Positions 16,310 to 24,756 are shown, numbered from the stretch's first letter. The stretch: DNA of 26,487 nucleotides from an uncultured Eubacteriales bacterium (GCA_934401725.1 CAKRSS010000027.1:1-26487), one strand, 5' to 3'. The notes: generated from the letters alone by a model not told the origin. Made by a program: numbers and translations.

Positions 16310-17913
16310 TTTCTTCCTCCGTTGTGCTTATCCGTCGTGTCTGTGTTTGTCGTGTCTGTGTCCGTTACGCCGGTGGCGCGGCTCTCGCGCTCGTCACCCG
16401 GGTATTTGCCGCGTCGGCGCTCCATGGCTTCGGCGACTATCCGGCGCTCGCAGAAGGGTGTCCGCCCCTCGCGGTTTATCTCATAGGCCTCATGGCCTTT
16501 TCCTGCAAGAATTATTATATCTCCGGCCGAAGCACCGCACACGGCACGCATTATCGCCTCGCGTCGGTCGGGGATGACGCAGTAATTTTTTCGCTTGCCG
16601 ACGCCTGACAGTATGTCGGCAATTATATCCATCGGCTCTTCGCTGCGACTGTTGTCCGACGTTATAATCGCCGTGTCGGCCAGCCGCGTCGCAATCTCGC
16701 CCATCACGGGGCGCTTGCTGTGATCCCGGTCGCCGCCGCAGCCGAACAGAACCGTTATTCTCTGTCCGCGGTGGCAAAAGCCGCGGACGGCGGCAAGCAG
16801 GTTTTCAAGCGCGTCGGGCGTGTGGGCGTAATCGATAAAGACCGAAAAATCGGCGTCGTATCCTAATTTCACGCGCTCCAGCCGCCCCTCAATACCGCTG
16901 ACGGAGGCTATCGCCCCCGCAATCACAGCGGGGCGCACGCCGAGCTCCGCTGCGCAGGCCGCAGCCTCCAGTGTGTTCATAACGCTGAACCGTCCCGGCA
17001 GCTGACTCTTTATTTTCATGACCGCCCGCGCAGTGCAGAGCGTATAGCCGATACCGAGAACGCCGTCATCAACGATGCCCTTGGCGCGGTAGTCCGCGCT
17101 GTGCCCCGCAGCCGAGCAGGTGACTACCTTCCCGCGACAATGCGCGACAATTTCATTATAGTATTCGCTGTCGCGGTTTATGATAGCCACGCGGCAGGCG
17201 GAAAACAGCTTGCATTTAGCCTCAAGATAGGCCTCCATGTCGCCGTGAAAGTCGAGGTGCTCGGGGGTAAGATTCGTGAATATCCCCGCCTCAAACTTAA
17301 GCGGCGCCAGTTTGTCGAGCGCCAGCGCATGAGAGGTCGCCTCAATAAAAACATATTCCACCCCGTCGCAAGCCATGCGGCCGAGCATTTCGTAAAGCTG
17401 TTCGGGATCTGGGGTGGTCATGTTCGCCAGCGCGTCGCGGTTGGGAGCGACAAGACGTTTGTCACCGGACATACAGCTCACCGTCCCGATCAGCCCGCAC
17501 CGGTACAGCGCCGACTCGAATATTTTCTTCAGAACGCAACTCACCGAGGTCTTTCCGTTCGTTCCGGTGACTGCGATATATTTCATCTTTTTTGAGGGGG
17601 AACCGTACCAAGCGTCAAGCAGGCAGGCAAGCGACTGTCTCGTTTTCGGTACGGTTATAATTCTTGCAGAGACGTCCTTTGCGTCGTCTCCGGCAAGCCA
17701 TTGTGCGTCCTCCTCAGCAACAATCGCCGCGGCGCCCGCACACAGCGCCCGGCGGATAAATAAATGTCCGTCATAACGGAGTCCCTTAATGCAGACGAAG
17801 AGACTTCCCTCCTTCACCTGCCTGGAATCCGATGTAACTCCGCTTATCTCGGACGAGAAAAGCGGCCGCGGGCAGTCAATGCCCGCGATCTGGCACAGCT
17901 CTCCGAGCTTCAT
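16306..17913 (-). CDS. murE: UDP-MurNAc-tripeptide synthetase MurE
   Basis: MurE adds the third stem residue, usually meso-diaminopimelate or lysine, to UDP-MurNAc-L-Ala-D-Glu. The P-loop is GTNGKTS (117-123), and EHLDFHGDMEAYLEAK carries the family core. The specificity motif reads DNSRSEEP (420-427) instead of DNPR. The Arg typical of diaminopimelate-adding enzymes is kept, so meso-DAP is the likelier substrate. The tail after about 505 is a low-complexity Asp/Thr run (TDTDTTNTDTTDKHNGG) not found in most homologues. AAGGAGG precedes ATG at 17913. It follows the PBP gene by 44 bp. Confidence 0.96.
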   Translation of the reverse strand: MKLGELCQIAGIDCPRPLFSSEISGVTSDSRQVKEGSLFVCIKGLRYDGHLFIRRALCAGAAAIVAEEDAQWLAGDDAKDVSARIITVPKTRQSLACLLDAWYGSPSKKMKYIAVTGTNGKTSVSCVLKKIFESALYRCGLIGTVSCMSGDKRLVAPNRDALANMTTPDPEQLYEMLGRMACDGVEYVFIEATSHALALDKLAPLKFEAGIFTNLTPEHLDFHGDMEAYLEAKCKLFSACRVAIINRDSEYYNEIVAHCRGKVVTCSAAGHSADYRAKGIVDDGVLGIGYTLCTARAVMKIKSQLPGRFSVMNTLEAAACAAELGVRPAVIAGAIASVSGIEGRLERVKLGYDADFSVFIDYAHTPDALENLLAAVRGFCHRGQRITVLFGCGGDRDHSKRPVMGEIATRLADTAIITSDNSRSEEPMDIIADILSGVGKRKNYCVIPDRREAIMRAVCGASAGDIIILAGKGHEAYEINREGRTPFCERRIVAEAMERRRGKYPGDERESRATGVTDTDTTNTDTTDKHNGGRK

Positions 17914-17957
17914 AGCCGCCTCCTTGAAGTATTTGTTTCAACTTCCGAGGCGACACG

Positions 17958-20228
17958 TCACTCCTCTGTGTCTCCTACATAGCGGAAAGTCACTGTCACG
18001 ACGCTTCCCTCCTCCGCCACCTCTCCGGCCGCCGGCGACTGTGATACAACCACCGCGCCGGTTCCGCTGAGATAGTTTCGGGTTCCTTCTATTTTTATAT
18101 TCAGTCCTGCGTTGATTATCATGCTGTTCGCCGCTGCGGCGGTACGACCGACCACGTTCGGAACGCTGATTGTCTTCTGCGGGGCATCTTTGGTTGTGTA
18201 AAGAATAATCTTACCGTTGTTCTGCTCGACCTTGGAACCCGCCGCCGGAGACTGACGCAGAATGTAGTCGCCGTCGCCGCGGATTTCGACGTTGAGATCA
18301 AGGCTCTCGGCATACTTGCGCGCCAGTGCCGTGCTCCAATAGCACAGGTTAGGAACACTGACAGCCATATTCTTGAGCTCCTCGTCAGTATACACCGCCT
18401 CGACGCCAAGATAGGGCAGTATCTCCTCCATGACGCGTCCGACATAGGGCGCAGCCACGGTGCTTCCGTAGAGCGAGCCAATAGTCGGCTCGTCAACGAT
18501 GATTATGACGGCGTACTGCGGATCGTCCGCAGGCGCGTACGCCACGCAGGAGCCGATACGCTTGCTCTTGTCGTCGCCTATCTTCTCGGAGGTACCCGTT
18601 TTAGCGGCCACGCGGTAACCGGCAACGTAAGCATTCTTCGCGCCTCCGTTTCCGGAAACACCCTTCTCGAGTATGTCGGACAGCGTCCGGCATATATCGG
18701 AGTTCACGACCTGCCGCCGCACGACCGTGCCGTGCTCGTACACGGTCTTGCCGTTCTCGTCGGAAATTTTCTCGACAAGGTAGGGTTCGACCAGATTTCC
18801 GCCGTTTGCCACCGCCGCGATAGCGGTTATGTGCTGGATGGGAGAAATCTTAAAGTTCTGACCGAAGGACGACACCGCAAGGTCTATCTCGCGGAAGCGG
18901 TCCTCTTTATAAAATATACTTGTTCCCTCGCCGGGGAGGTCAATCCCCGTCTTCTCGAGGTATCCGTACTGCTTGACATAATTGTAAAAGCGCTGCGTAC
19001 CGATTCGCCCGCCGAGCATCATCATGACCGGGTTGCAGGACTGCTGAAGTCCTCCCGCAAGGTCAAGACTGCCGTGACCGGTCGTTTTGTGGCAGTGTAT
19101 CGTGCGCCCGGCGACTGAATACGCGCCGGAGCAGAAGAAGCGCTCTGTCATATTGACCAGCTTTTCTTCAAGCGCCATCGAAACCGTGATAATCTTGAAG
19201 GTGGAGCCGGGCATATAAATCTCGGTTATGGCCTTGTTCGACCACGTTTCGAGCAGCAGCTCACGCTTGAGCGTCGTATACTCGGTGCTGTCCTCCGCAT
19301 AGCCCGAGGCGTTGAGTTTTTCAAGCGACTGTGTGTTTAGCGTCCACGGCGAATTGAGGTCGAAGGACGGCGCGACGCCCATCGCGAGTATGGCTCCCGT
19401 CTTGACGTTCATGACAATTCCGCACACGCGGTTCTGCGCGCCGGACTCGGTAAGCGTCGTCTGAAGCTGCTTTTCAAGCACCGACTGGACGTAGCTGTTG
19501 AGCGTTGTTGTAACGTTTAAGCCGTTCTGCGCCGCGACGTAGCTTTCGTACTCGTAGGGAAGCTCTTTTCCGTTGGAGTCGCGGGCGGTTATGTATTTTC
19601 CTGCAATTCCGGCGAGCTGTTCGTTGTACTGGAACTCGAGGCCGTAAAGCCCCGTGCCGTCACTGCTCGTGAATCCGATGACCTGCGCCGCGAGACTGCC
19701 CTGCGGGTAGTAACGCGTACTTGTGGCCTCGGCGTATATCTGATCGTTGTATTTGTTCTGTTCAATAAAGCGGCGAACCTTCTCGGTGGTGTCCTCGTCA
19801 ACATTACGGGCAATGGTGCGGTCGAGGTAGCGCGTATAACCGGCGTGCTTTATCACGTCGTCGTACTCAACGCCATATTCCTTGCCGAGTATCTCCGAGA
19901 GGCCTCGTGCAATGTTCGCAGCGGTAGTGCCCGACTCGAGCCCCTCATGCTTATCAAACGCCGCTATTCCCTTTGGAGAGATGAAAATTCGATATGTCGT
20001 AATATTGGTGGCCAGAAGGACGCCGTTCGAGTCTGTGATGTTTCCGCGGTCTGCGTTTATGACGGATTCGGTGGTGAGCTGATCCAGCACCTTGCTCTGA
20101 TACCTGTCAAAATCCACCGTCTGTATAAGCAATATGCGAACCAGCAATATCACCAGCAACAGCGCAACCAGAATCCCGAGTATTGTGGAACGGCGAACCG
20201 CCCCGGTGGATATGGAATTGGGTGTCAA
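17958..20228 (-). CDS. Class B penicillin-binding protein with two PASTA domains (FtsI/PBP2B/SpoVD type)
   Basis: This is the septal or spore-cortex transpeptidase that cross-links peptidoglycan outside the membrane. The 756 residues have a short cytoplasmic tail, one membrane helix (about 15-37), a dimerisation domain (NADRGNITDSNG), and a transpeptidase domain with S342-TFK345, SCN (397-399) and KTGTSEK (543-549). Two PASTA repeats follow (about 624-679 and 687-750). Position after the ftsL-like gene supports a division role, while PASTA domains are shared by PBP2B and SpoVD, so the two cannot be separated here. The start is TTG at 20228, with GGGAGG 5 nt upstream. A small CCCGC/GCGGG hairpin sits immediately before the ribosome site. 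Confidence 0.95.
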   Translation of the reverse strand: MTPNSISTGAVRRSTILGILVALLLVILLVRILLIQTVDFDRYQSKVLDQLTTESVINADRGNITDSNGVLLATNITTYRIFISPKGIAAFDKHEGLESGTTAANIARGLSEILGKEYGVEYDDVIKHAGYTRYLDRTIARNVDEDTTEKVRRFIEQNKYNDQIYAEATSTRYYPQGSLAAQVIGFTSSDGTGLYGLEFQYNEQLAGIAGKYITARDSNGKELPYEYESYVAAQNGLNVTTTLNSYVQSVLEKQLQTTLTESGAQNRVCGIVMNVKTGAILAMGVAPSFDLNSPWTLNTQSLEKLNASGYAEDSTEYTTLKRELLLETWSNKAITEIYMPGSTFKIITVSMALEEKLVNMTERFFCSGAYSVAGRTIHCHKTTGHGSLDLAGGLQQSCNPVMMMLGGRIGTQRFYNYVKQYGYLEKTGIDLPGEGTSIFYKEDRFREIDLAVSSFGQNFKISPIQHITAIAAVANGGNLVEPYLVEKISDENGKTVYEHGTVVRRQVVNSDICRTLSDILEKGVSGNGGAKNAYVAGYRVAAKTGTSEKIGDDKSKRIGSCVAYAPADDPQYAVIIIVDEPTIGSLYGSTVAAPYVGRVMEEILPYLGVEAVYTDEELKNMAVSVPNLCYWSTALARKYAESLDLNVEIRGDGDYILRQSPAAGSKVEQNNGKIILYTTKDAPQKTISVPNVVGRTAAAANSMIINAGLNIKIEGTRNYLSGTGAVVVSQSPAAGEVAEEGSVVTVTFRYVGDTEE

Positions 20229-20317
20229 GATAACCTCCCTGCCCCGCCGGTGCGGGACGTGCTCACTATTCAGTAATATCGTTAGCTATATACATACATA
20301 TTCCGCGAGTGTGAGGT

Positions 20318-21079
20318 TTATTCGCCGAAAAAGCCGAGCGCGTTGAGCAGCGCCGATATAGCAGTACGTCCGCCGCCCGGACGATAAATTTCGACTTTAT
20401 CCTCCCTCTTGTCGTCAACAGTAAGGACTGACGCATGCTCGCGGTCTATCATCCCCAGCCGACCGCGCGCTTCCTCTTCAATATATCTGAGATCATTCTT
20501 TAGTTCAAGACGGCGCGAAAGCTCTGCCTCGGTCGACTTGAGCGATGCGAGCCGGTTCTCCGCGTCATACAGCTCCATGTTGGCCTTTGACGATATGACC
20601 GCCCCTGCGACTATCAGCATCAGCGACAGCGCCAGGCACAGCATGGCCGCCATAACGCCAACCGGAAGACGCTTTGCCTTGCGTTCGACACGGCAGGACT
20701 TGTCATCTATCTCGAGCCACGCCACCACGCGGCTTATAGCCGCATCAATGCGCTTATTGTCGCGCAGGCGCGCGCGTATACCGGCGTACCATGGGGGTTG
20801 CTCAGGCGTCGCATTAGCTTGTGCGAACGCCGTGGAGGTTGGCGCAGATTTCGCGGCAGGCTGCTCGGCGGTCGTCTTGGTTTTTGCGCACTCGGCGACG
20901 GCTTGGGCATCCGCCGCGACTTTCGCACGCTCGGAGACTGCTTGGGCGGTCGCTATGGCCATTACCTCCTCGGCGGTCTTTTTCATATGCCGCTCAAGTT
21001 TGCGCTTTTCGTTAAGTTCGGTATAGTATGTATGGCGGCACAGATACGGTGTGCCCTGATAGCTTTTCGGACTGTCCAC
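20318..21079 (-). CDS. FtsL/DivIC-like septum formation protein with long N-terminal extension
   Basis: FtsL-type proteins are small bitopic coiled-coil proteins that recruit FtsQ and activate FtsW/PBP. The 253-residue product has one membrane helix (about 138-163) followed by a coiled coil (about 165-205) ending in EEEARGRLGMI, the usual FtsL/DivIC pattern. Its cytoplasmic N-terminus of about 137 residues is far longer than the usual 30-50. It is rich in Ala, Lys, Glu and Thr, so it looks disordered or helical. GTG at 21079 is used, with GGGAGG 9 nt upstream. The place between rsmH and the PBP gene is the classic ftsL slot. Confidence 0.8.
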   Translation of the reverse strand: MDSPKSYQGTPYLCRHTYYTELNEKRKLERHMKKTAEEVMAIATAQAVSERAKVAADAQAVAECAKTKTTAEQPAAKSAPTSTAFAQANATPEQPPWYAGIRARLRDNKRIDAAISRVVAWLEIDDKSCRVERKAKRLPVGVMAAMLCLALSLMLIVAGAVISSKANMELYDAENRLASLKSTEAELSRRLELKNDLRYIEEEARGRLGMIDREHASVLTVDDKREDKVEIYRPGGGRTAISALLNALGFFGE

Positions 21080-21098
21080 GACCTATGCCCTCCCAAAA

Positions 21099-22040
21099 TC
21101 ATAATTTTTCCGCCACCCTAAGCTTCGCACTGCGGGAGCGCGGATTTTCGGCGAGCTCTGCCTCGCCGGGTTGTATCGGTTTGCCGCTCACATTCTTCAC
21201 GACCGGCTTTTTACCGCAGACGCACACCGGGAAATCCTTCGGGCAGGTGCACCCGGAAGCCAGCGACGCAAACGTCTGCTTGACAATCCTGTCCTCAAGC
21301 GAATGAAACGTGATTACAGCGGCGCGGCCGCCGCGATTGAGTCTTGCGACTGCAGCGCGGAGTGCCGGTTCTATGACGTCCAGCTCACCGTTCACCTCAA
21401 TCCGGATGGCCTGAAAGCTGCGCTTTGCCGGATGGTGCCCGCCCTCGCGAGCCGACGCAGGTATCGCGCCCTTGATAATGTCAACCAGCTGCCCCGTCGT
21501 CTCGATGGGTGCTTTCTGCCGCTGTGCGACTATCGCCGCGGCGATGCGCGGCGCGAAGCGCTCCTCGCCGTAATCATACAGTATCTTACGGAGCCTGTCG
21601 GCGCTGTATTCGTTTACAACGTTGTAGGCGCTGAGCGCGCGGCGCTGATCCATCTTCATATCAAGAGGTGCGTCCGCGTTGTAGGAAAAACCGCGTTCTG
21701 CGGTATCAAGCTGATAAGAAGATACCCCTAAATCGAGTAAAATTCCGTCTATGTGATCTATTCCGAGCGAGTCAAGCACGCCCGACACGTTGCGGAAATT
21801 GTCACGGACAAGCGTCACGCGGTCACCGTACGCGGCGAGTCGCTCGCCCGCTGCCTGTATCGCGGCGGCGTCCTGGTCGATGGCGATAAGCCGCCCCGTC
21901 GTCAGGCGCGACGCGATGCCGCTTGAATGTCCCCCGCCGCCGGCAGTGCCGTCGACATATATTCCGTCCGGCTTTATGTTCAGCGCCTGCATACACTCGT
22001 CGAACATGACCGGCTTATGTGAAAACTCAATATGTTCCAT
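21099..22040 (-). CDS. rsmH: 16S rRNA (cytosine-1402-N4)-methyltransferase RsmH
   Basis: RsmH methylates N4 of C1402 in 16S rRNA using S-adenosylmethionine. The family start HKPVMFDECMQALNI, the SAM loop DGTAGGGGHSSGI, DGILLDLGVSSYQLD, and the C-terminal cysteine pattern CTCPKDFPVCVCG are all present. ATG at 22040 is preferred because GGGG lies 8 nt before it. A GTG at 22046 overlapping the mraZ stop is the alternative. It is the second gene of the dcw operon, its normal place. Confidence 0.97.
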   Translation of the reverse strand: MEHIEFSHKPVMFDECMQALNIKPDGIYVDGTAGGGGHSSGIASRLTTGRLIAIDQDAAAIQAAGERLAAYGDRVTLVRDNFRNVSGVLDSLGIDHIDGILLDLGVSSYQLDTAERGFSYNADAPLDMKMDQRRALSAYNVVNEYSADRLRKILYDYGEERFAPRIAAAIVAQRQKAPIETTGQLVDIIKGAIPASAREGGHHPAKRSFQAIRIEVNGELDVIEPALRAAVARLNRGGRAAVITFHSLEDRIVKQTFASLASGCTCPKDFPVCVCGKKPVVKNVSGKPIQPGEAELAENPRSRSAKLRVAEKL

Positions 22041-22042
22041 AC

Positions 22043-22465
22043 TCACAACCCCAGCTTCTCGAGTTTCCGACGAATGTCAAGAACGTCTTCCTCGCTCGTT
22101 TTCTCAAGGTAAGCCGACTCCGACCATATCTCGCCGTAGTCGCCGACACCGACGACGTACGCCTGCTTGGATATTCCGGCGTAGTCGACCAGAACCTGCG
22201 GCAGAAGAATTCTCCCCTGCGCATCCGGGGTCACCTCGGCGGCGGTGCGGTAAAGGAAGCGCAGAATGTCCTCCGAGGTACTGCGCGGCGCGGTCTTGAG
22301 CGGTGCCACATAAGCATCCCACGAGGCGCGTGAATAGAAGCAAAGGAAGTTACCACGCAGACTGCGCGTCACCACAAAGGTGCAGCCGAGCTCCGCACGG
22401 AACGCCGCGGGGATAAATATTCGGTTTTTAGCGTCAACAACGTGCTTAAATTCACCGCCGAGCAT
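22043..22465 (-). CDS. mraZ: Transcriptional regulator MraZ
   Basis: MraZ is a ring-forming DNA-binding protein that represses its own dcw operon. The 140 residues contain two AbrB-like swapped-hairpin halves, each with the family motif: DAKNRIFIPAAFR (11-23) and DAQGRILLPQ (81-90). The gene leads the operon and overlaps or abuts rsmH. AAGGGG lies about 11 nt before ATG at 22465. The expected operator is present upstream, supporting autoregulation. Confidence 0.97.
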   Translation of the reverse strand: MLGGEFKHVVDAKNRIFIPAAFRAELGCTFVVTRSLRGNFLCFYSRASWDAYVAPLKTAPRSTSEDILRFLYRTAAEVTPDAQGRILLPQVLVDYAGISKQAYVVGVGDYGEIWSESAYLEKTSEEDVLDIRRKLEKLGL

Positions 22466-22528
22466 CTCTCACACCGCCCCTTCTGCAATTTTAAAGCTTT
22501 ACTGCGTAATTTCAGTGGCACTATCAGT

Positions 22529-22555
22529 ACACTTTACCCCACTTTGCACCACTTT
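22529..22555 (-). promoter_or_regulatory. MraZ box: three AAAGTGG-type repeats
   Basis: On the minus strand, AAAGTGG, AAAGTGG and AAAGTGT occur with exact 3-nt spacers (10-bp period), starting 6 nt after the -10 of the mraZ promoter. Direct repeats of this form are the known MraZ operator. Binding here would cover the transcription start and repress. Confidence 0.85.
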
Positions 22556-22561
22556 TATATT

Positions 22562-22590
22562 ATTATATATCATATCGTCCCCCATTGCAA
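22562..22590 (-). promoter_or_regulatory. Sigma-A-type promoter of mraZ/dcw operon
   Basis: On the minus strand, TTGCAA (22585-22590) is followed after exactly 17 nt by a perfect TATAAT (22562-22567). The MraZ box is adjacent downstream. The predicted leader is about 90 nt. Confidence 0.8.
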
Positions 22591-22662
22591 GGGGTTTGTA
22601 AATTTTTTTGAACTTTTTTTGCAGTTATTTATTGCCAATCGTGCGTAATGACATCACAAATC

Positions 22663-22684
22663 AAAAAACGCGCCCACGGGCGCG
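22663..22684 (-). terminator. Rho-independent terminator of deoC operon
   Basis: CGCGCCC and GGGCGCG form a compact stem that on the minus strand runs into TTTTTT. It lies between deoC and the mraZ promoter. Confidence 0.85.
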
Positions 22685-22692
22685 TATAAAAC

Positions 22693-22720
22693 TTCGGCCG
22701 CGCCCATGGGCACGGCCGAA
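22693..22720 (-). terminator. Strong hairpin preceding the deoC terminator
   Basis: TTCGGCCG and CGGCCGAA extend into a 13-bp stem with a 2-nt apex. Its single irregular pair is a G-U wobble only in minus-strand RNA, which suggests it is selected as a deoC-side RNA structure. It has no U-tract of its own, so it may be a 3'-end stabiliser or an accessory terminator. Confidence 0.55.
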
Positions 22721-22813
22721 ATGTCATATAAATAGCCAACATAGGCAGGATCCCCCCTGTCAGCGATTATTTGTCCGATCAGTCCACACTGCGCGAACGG
22801 CGCGCGGCAGCAG

Positions 22814-23467
22814 TCACTGCAATGCCTTGACCGCCTTGACCACACGGCTGGTGCCGAGGCGCGAAGCGCCGAGACGGATGAAATCCTCCGCGTCGTTAAG
22901 ATCTGCAATGCCCCCCGCCGCCTTGACCTTAACACCCTCGCCGACGTTCGCCACCATCAGCGCGACATCCTCGCGCGTCGCGCCGCCCGTTGAGAAGCCG
23001 GTGGAGGTCTTGATGTAGTCCGCGCCGGATTCCGTGACGATACGGCACATGCGCAACTTTTCATCCTCGCTCAAAAGGCAGGTCTCGATGATGACCTTGA
23101 GCACATGCTCTCCGCAGGCCGCCTTGATACGGCGGATTTCGTCAAGCACGTAGTCGTCTCGACCGTCGCGCAGAGCGCCTATGTTTATGACCATGTCTAT
23201 CTCGTCCGCACCGTCAGAGATGGCCTGCTTTGTTTCGAACACCTTGACCTCAGTCGTGTTGTAGCCGTTTGGAAAGCCTATGACCGTGCATATCTTCACC
23301 CGGCCTCCGACGTACTCATGCGCTCGCGCCACGTAGCAAGGCGGTATGCAGACGGACGCCGTGCCGTACTTTATACCATCGTCGCATATGGCGCGTATCT
23401 GCTCCCATGTGGCGGTCTGTGCGAGCAATGTGTGATCACATTTCGATAAAATCTGCTTAATATCCAT
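22814..23467 (-). CDS. deoC: Deoxyribose-phosphate aldolase
   Basis: DeoC splits 2-deoxyribose-5-phosphate into glyceraldehyde-3-phosphate and acetaldehyde in deoxynucleoside salvage. The 217 residues form the expected single barrel. The Schiff-base lysine is K153 in YIKTSTGFSTGGAT, the proton-relay lysine is in VKAAGGI (K182), and DEIDMVINIGALR precedes them. ATG at 23467 is chosen (AAGGAG 6 nt ahead) over an upstream in-frame codon at 23515. It is the last gene of the unit starting with the XRE regulator. Confidence 0.97.
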   Translation of the reverse strand: MDIKQILSKCDHTLLAQTATWEQIRAICDDGIKYGTASVCIPPCYVARAHEYVGGRVKICTVIGFPNGYNTTEVKVFETKQAISDGADEIDMVINIGALRDGRDDYVLDEIRRIKAACGEHVLKVIIETCLLSEDEKLRMCRIVTESGADYIKTSTGFSTGGATREDVALMVANVGEGVKVKAAGGIADLNDAEDFIRLGASRLGTSRVVKAVKALQ

Positions 23468-23496
23468 GGTATTCTCCTTAAATTTGATTGTGTTTT

Positions 23497-24039
23497 TTAG
23501 CGTGCTGCCTGCCACTTTTCACGCATGATGCAGTTATAGATTACGTTTTTACGCTCGTTTGTTATCTTCCAGAACACGTCGTACTCGGTATGATGATATT
23601 CAAAACCGGCCTTCTCCTGTGCGCGGCGCGACTTTTCGTTGCCCTCAAAATACGAGCACCACACGCGCCCGGCGTCGGTCGTCTCGAAAATGCGGTCGAC
23701 AAAGAAGCGCATGACCTCCGGTGCGAACCCACACCCCCAGTATGTCTTGCCGACCCAAAAGCCCAACTCGGGCTCTCCCGGCTCAGCGTTCTCGACGTCG
23801 GTTTCAAACACACCGAAACTCCCGACAATCTCGCCGGTCTGCCGCAGAATCATTGCGTACGTTCCCGGCTTTGACAGCACATCGCGTATCACGGCGCGGC
23901 TGTCGTCGATGTCGCGGTGAGGGTTCCACCCCGCCACAGGACCCACGTCTTGGTCGCACGCCAACGTGTAGAGCTCCGCGGCGTCAGACTCGGCCCACGG
24001 GCGCAGCGTAAGACGTTCGGTTTCGAATATATCGTTCAT
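23497..24039 (-). CDS. GNAT-family N-acetyltransferase (RimJ/RimL-like)
   Basis: This 180-residue GNAT-fold protein is of the type that acetylates protein N-termini or small amines with acetyl-CoA. The N-terminal FETERLTLRPWAESDAAELY is typical of the RimJ/RimL branch. ELGFWVGKTYWGCGFAPEVMRFF gives the acetyl-CoA-binding loop, with CG where QxxGxG/A is usual. NEKSRRAQEKAGFEYH is the C-terminal signature. ATG at 24039 has GGAG 9 nt upstream. A TTG at 24054 is the alternative. The substrate is unknown. It lies 20 bp after the hydrolase gene and 29 bp before deoC. Confidence 0.88.
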   Translation of the reverse strand: MNDIFETERLTLRPWAESDAAELYTLACDQDVGPVAGWNPHRDIDDSRAVIRDVLSKPGTYAMILRQTGEIVGSFGVFETDVENAEPGEPELGFWVGKTYWGCGFAPEVMRFFVDRIFETTDAGRVWCSYFEGNEKSRRAQEKAGFEYHHTEYDVFWKITNERKNVIYNCIMREKWQAAR

Positions 24040-24059
24040 AATCGTGTGCTCCAAAAAAC

Positions 24060-24755
24060 TTATTCATCCACCGCACATCCGAGAAAGCGCCCGACCTCAC
24101 GGTTGAACTCCTCCGGATTTCGCGCGGCCACAAAATGGTCGCCGTGAAGAATGCACAGGCGCGCGTCTGGAATCGAGTCGGCGATGAGCTTTGAATGCGC
24201 CGGTTTTATCATGTCGCGATCACCGACGATGATCAGCGTCGGCGCGGTTATGCGCGAAAGCTCGGCGGCGTCGAGGTTCGGGTCGTTGACCATGAGCCCG
24301 AGTACTTCGGCATTGGCTCGCGCCCCGGCGCTGTGTTTTGCAAACAGCCTTGCGACACAATAACCAATCTCAATCGGCAGCTGCACGCTCGCCTTGACGC
24401 CCGACGGCGCGAGGTTAGCTCCGTTGAGCACCAGCCGCCCGACCATGTCCGGGTACTTCAGCGCAAAGCAAAGCGCGATGTTGCCGCCGTCGGAAAACCC
24501 GAGGATATGCGCACGCGCTATTCCCCGTTCCTCCATAAAGTCATGCAAATCGTCCGCAAACTGGCGTATCGTGAACGGCGCCATGCCGCGCGGGGACTGT
24601 CCGTGCCCGCGCGTATCAGGCGCTATTACGGTAAAAAATCGTGAAAAATATTCGATCTGCGATGAGAAATAATCGTGTGACTCCCCGTTTCCGTGGAGAA
24701 GTATCAACGGCTCTCCCTCGCCGCGCTCGAGAAAATACAATGAAATATCACTCAT
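24060..24755 (-). CDS. Alpha/beta-fold hydrolase
   Basis: This 231-residue protein has the alpha/beta hydrolase core: LILLHGNGESHDYF (oxyanion-hole region), APDTRGHGQSP, nucleophile elbow GFSDGG with S88, acid D181 in VGDRDMIKP and base H207 in HGDHF. The triad looks complete, so it is probably an active esterase, lipase or C-C hydrolase. The substrate is not predictable. Its ATG lies one base after the stop of the XRE gene (TGATATG), with no Shine-Dalgarno of its own, which indicates translational coupling. Confidence 0.9.
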   Translation of the reverse strand: MSDISLYFLERGEGEPLILLHGNGESHDYFSSQIEYFSRFFTVIAPDTRGHGQSPRGMAPFTIRQFADDLHDFMEERGIARAHILGFSDGGNIALCFALKYPDMVGRLVLNGANLAPSGVKASVQLPIEIGYCVARLFAKHSAGARANAEVLGLMVNDPNLDAAELSRITAPTLIIVGDRDMIKPAHSKLIADSIPDARLCILHGDHFVAARNPEEFNREVGRFLGCAVDE

Positions 24756-24756
24756 A

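Noticed and set aside
22654..22935. Minus-strand frame overlapping the end of deoC with a plausible-looking C-terminus (LIGQIIADRGDPAYVGYLYD)
   Set aside because: It overlaps deoC in another frame, and its 3' half is made of the two hairpins, including the terminator.
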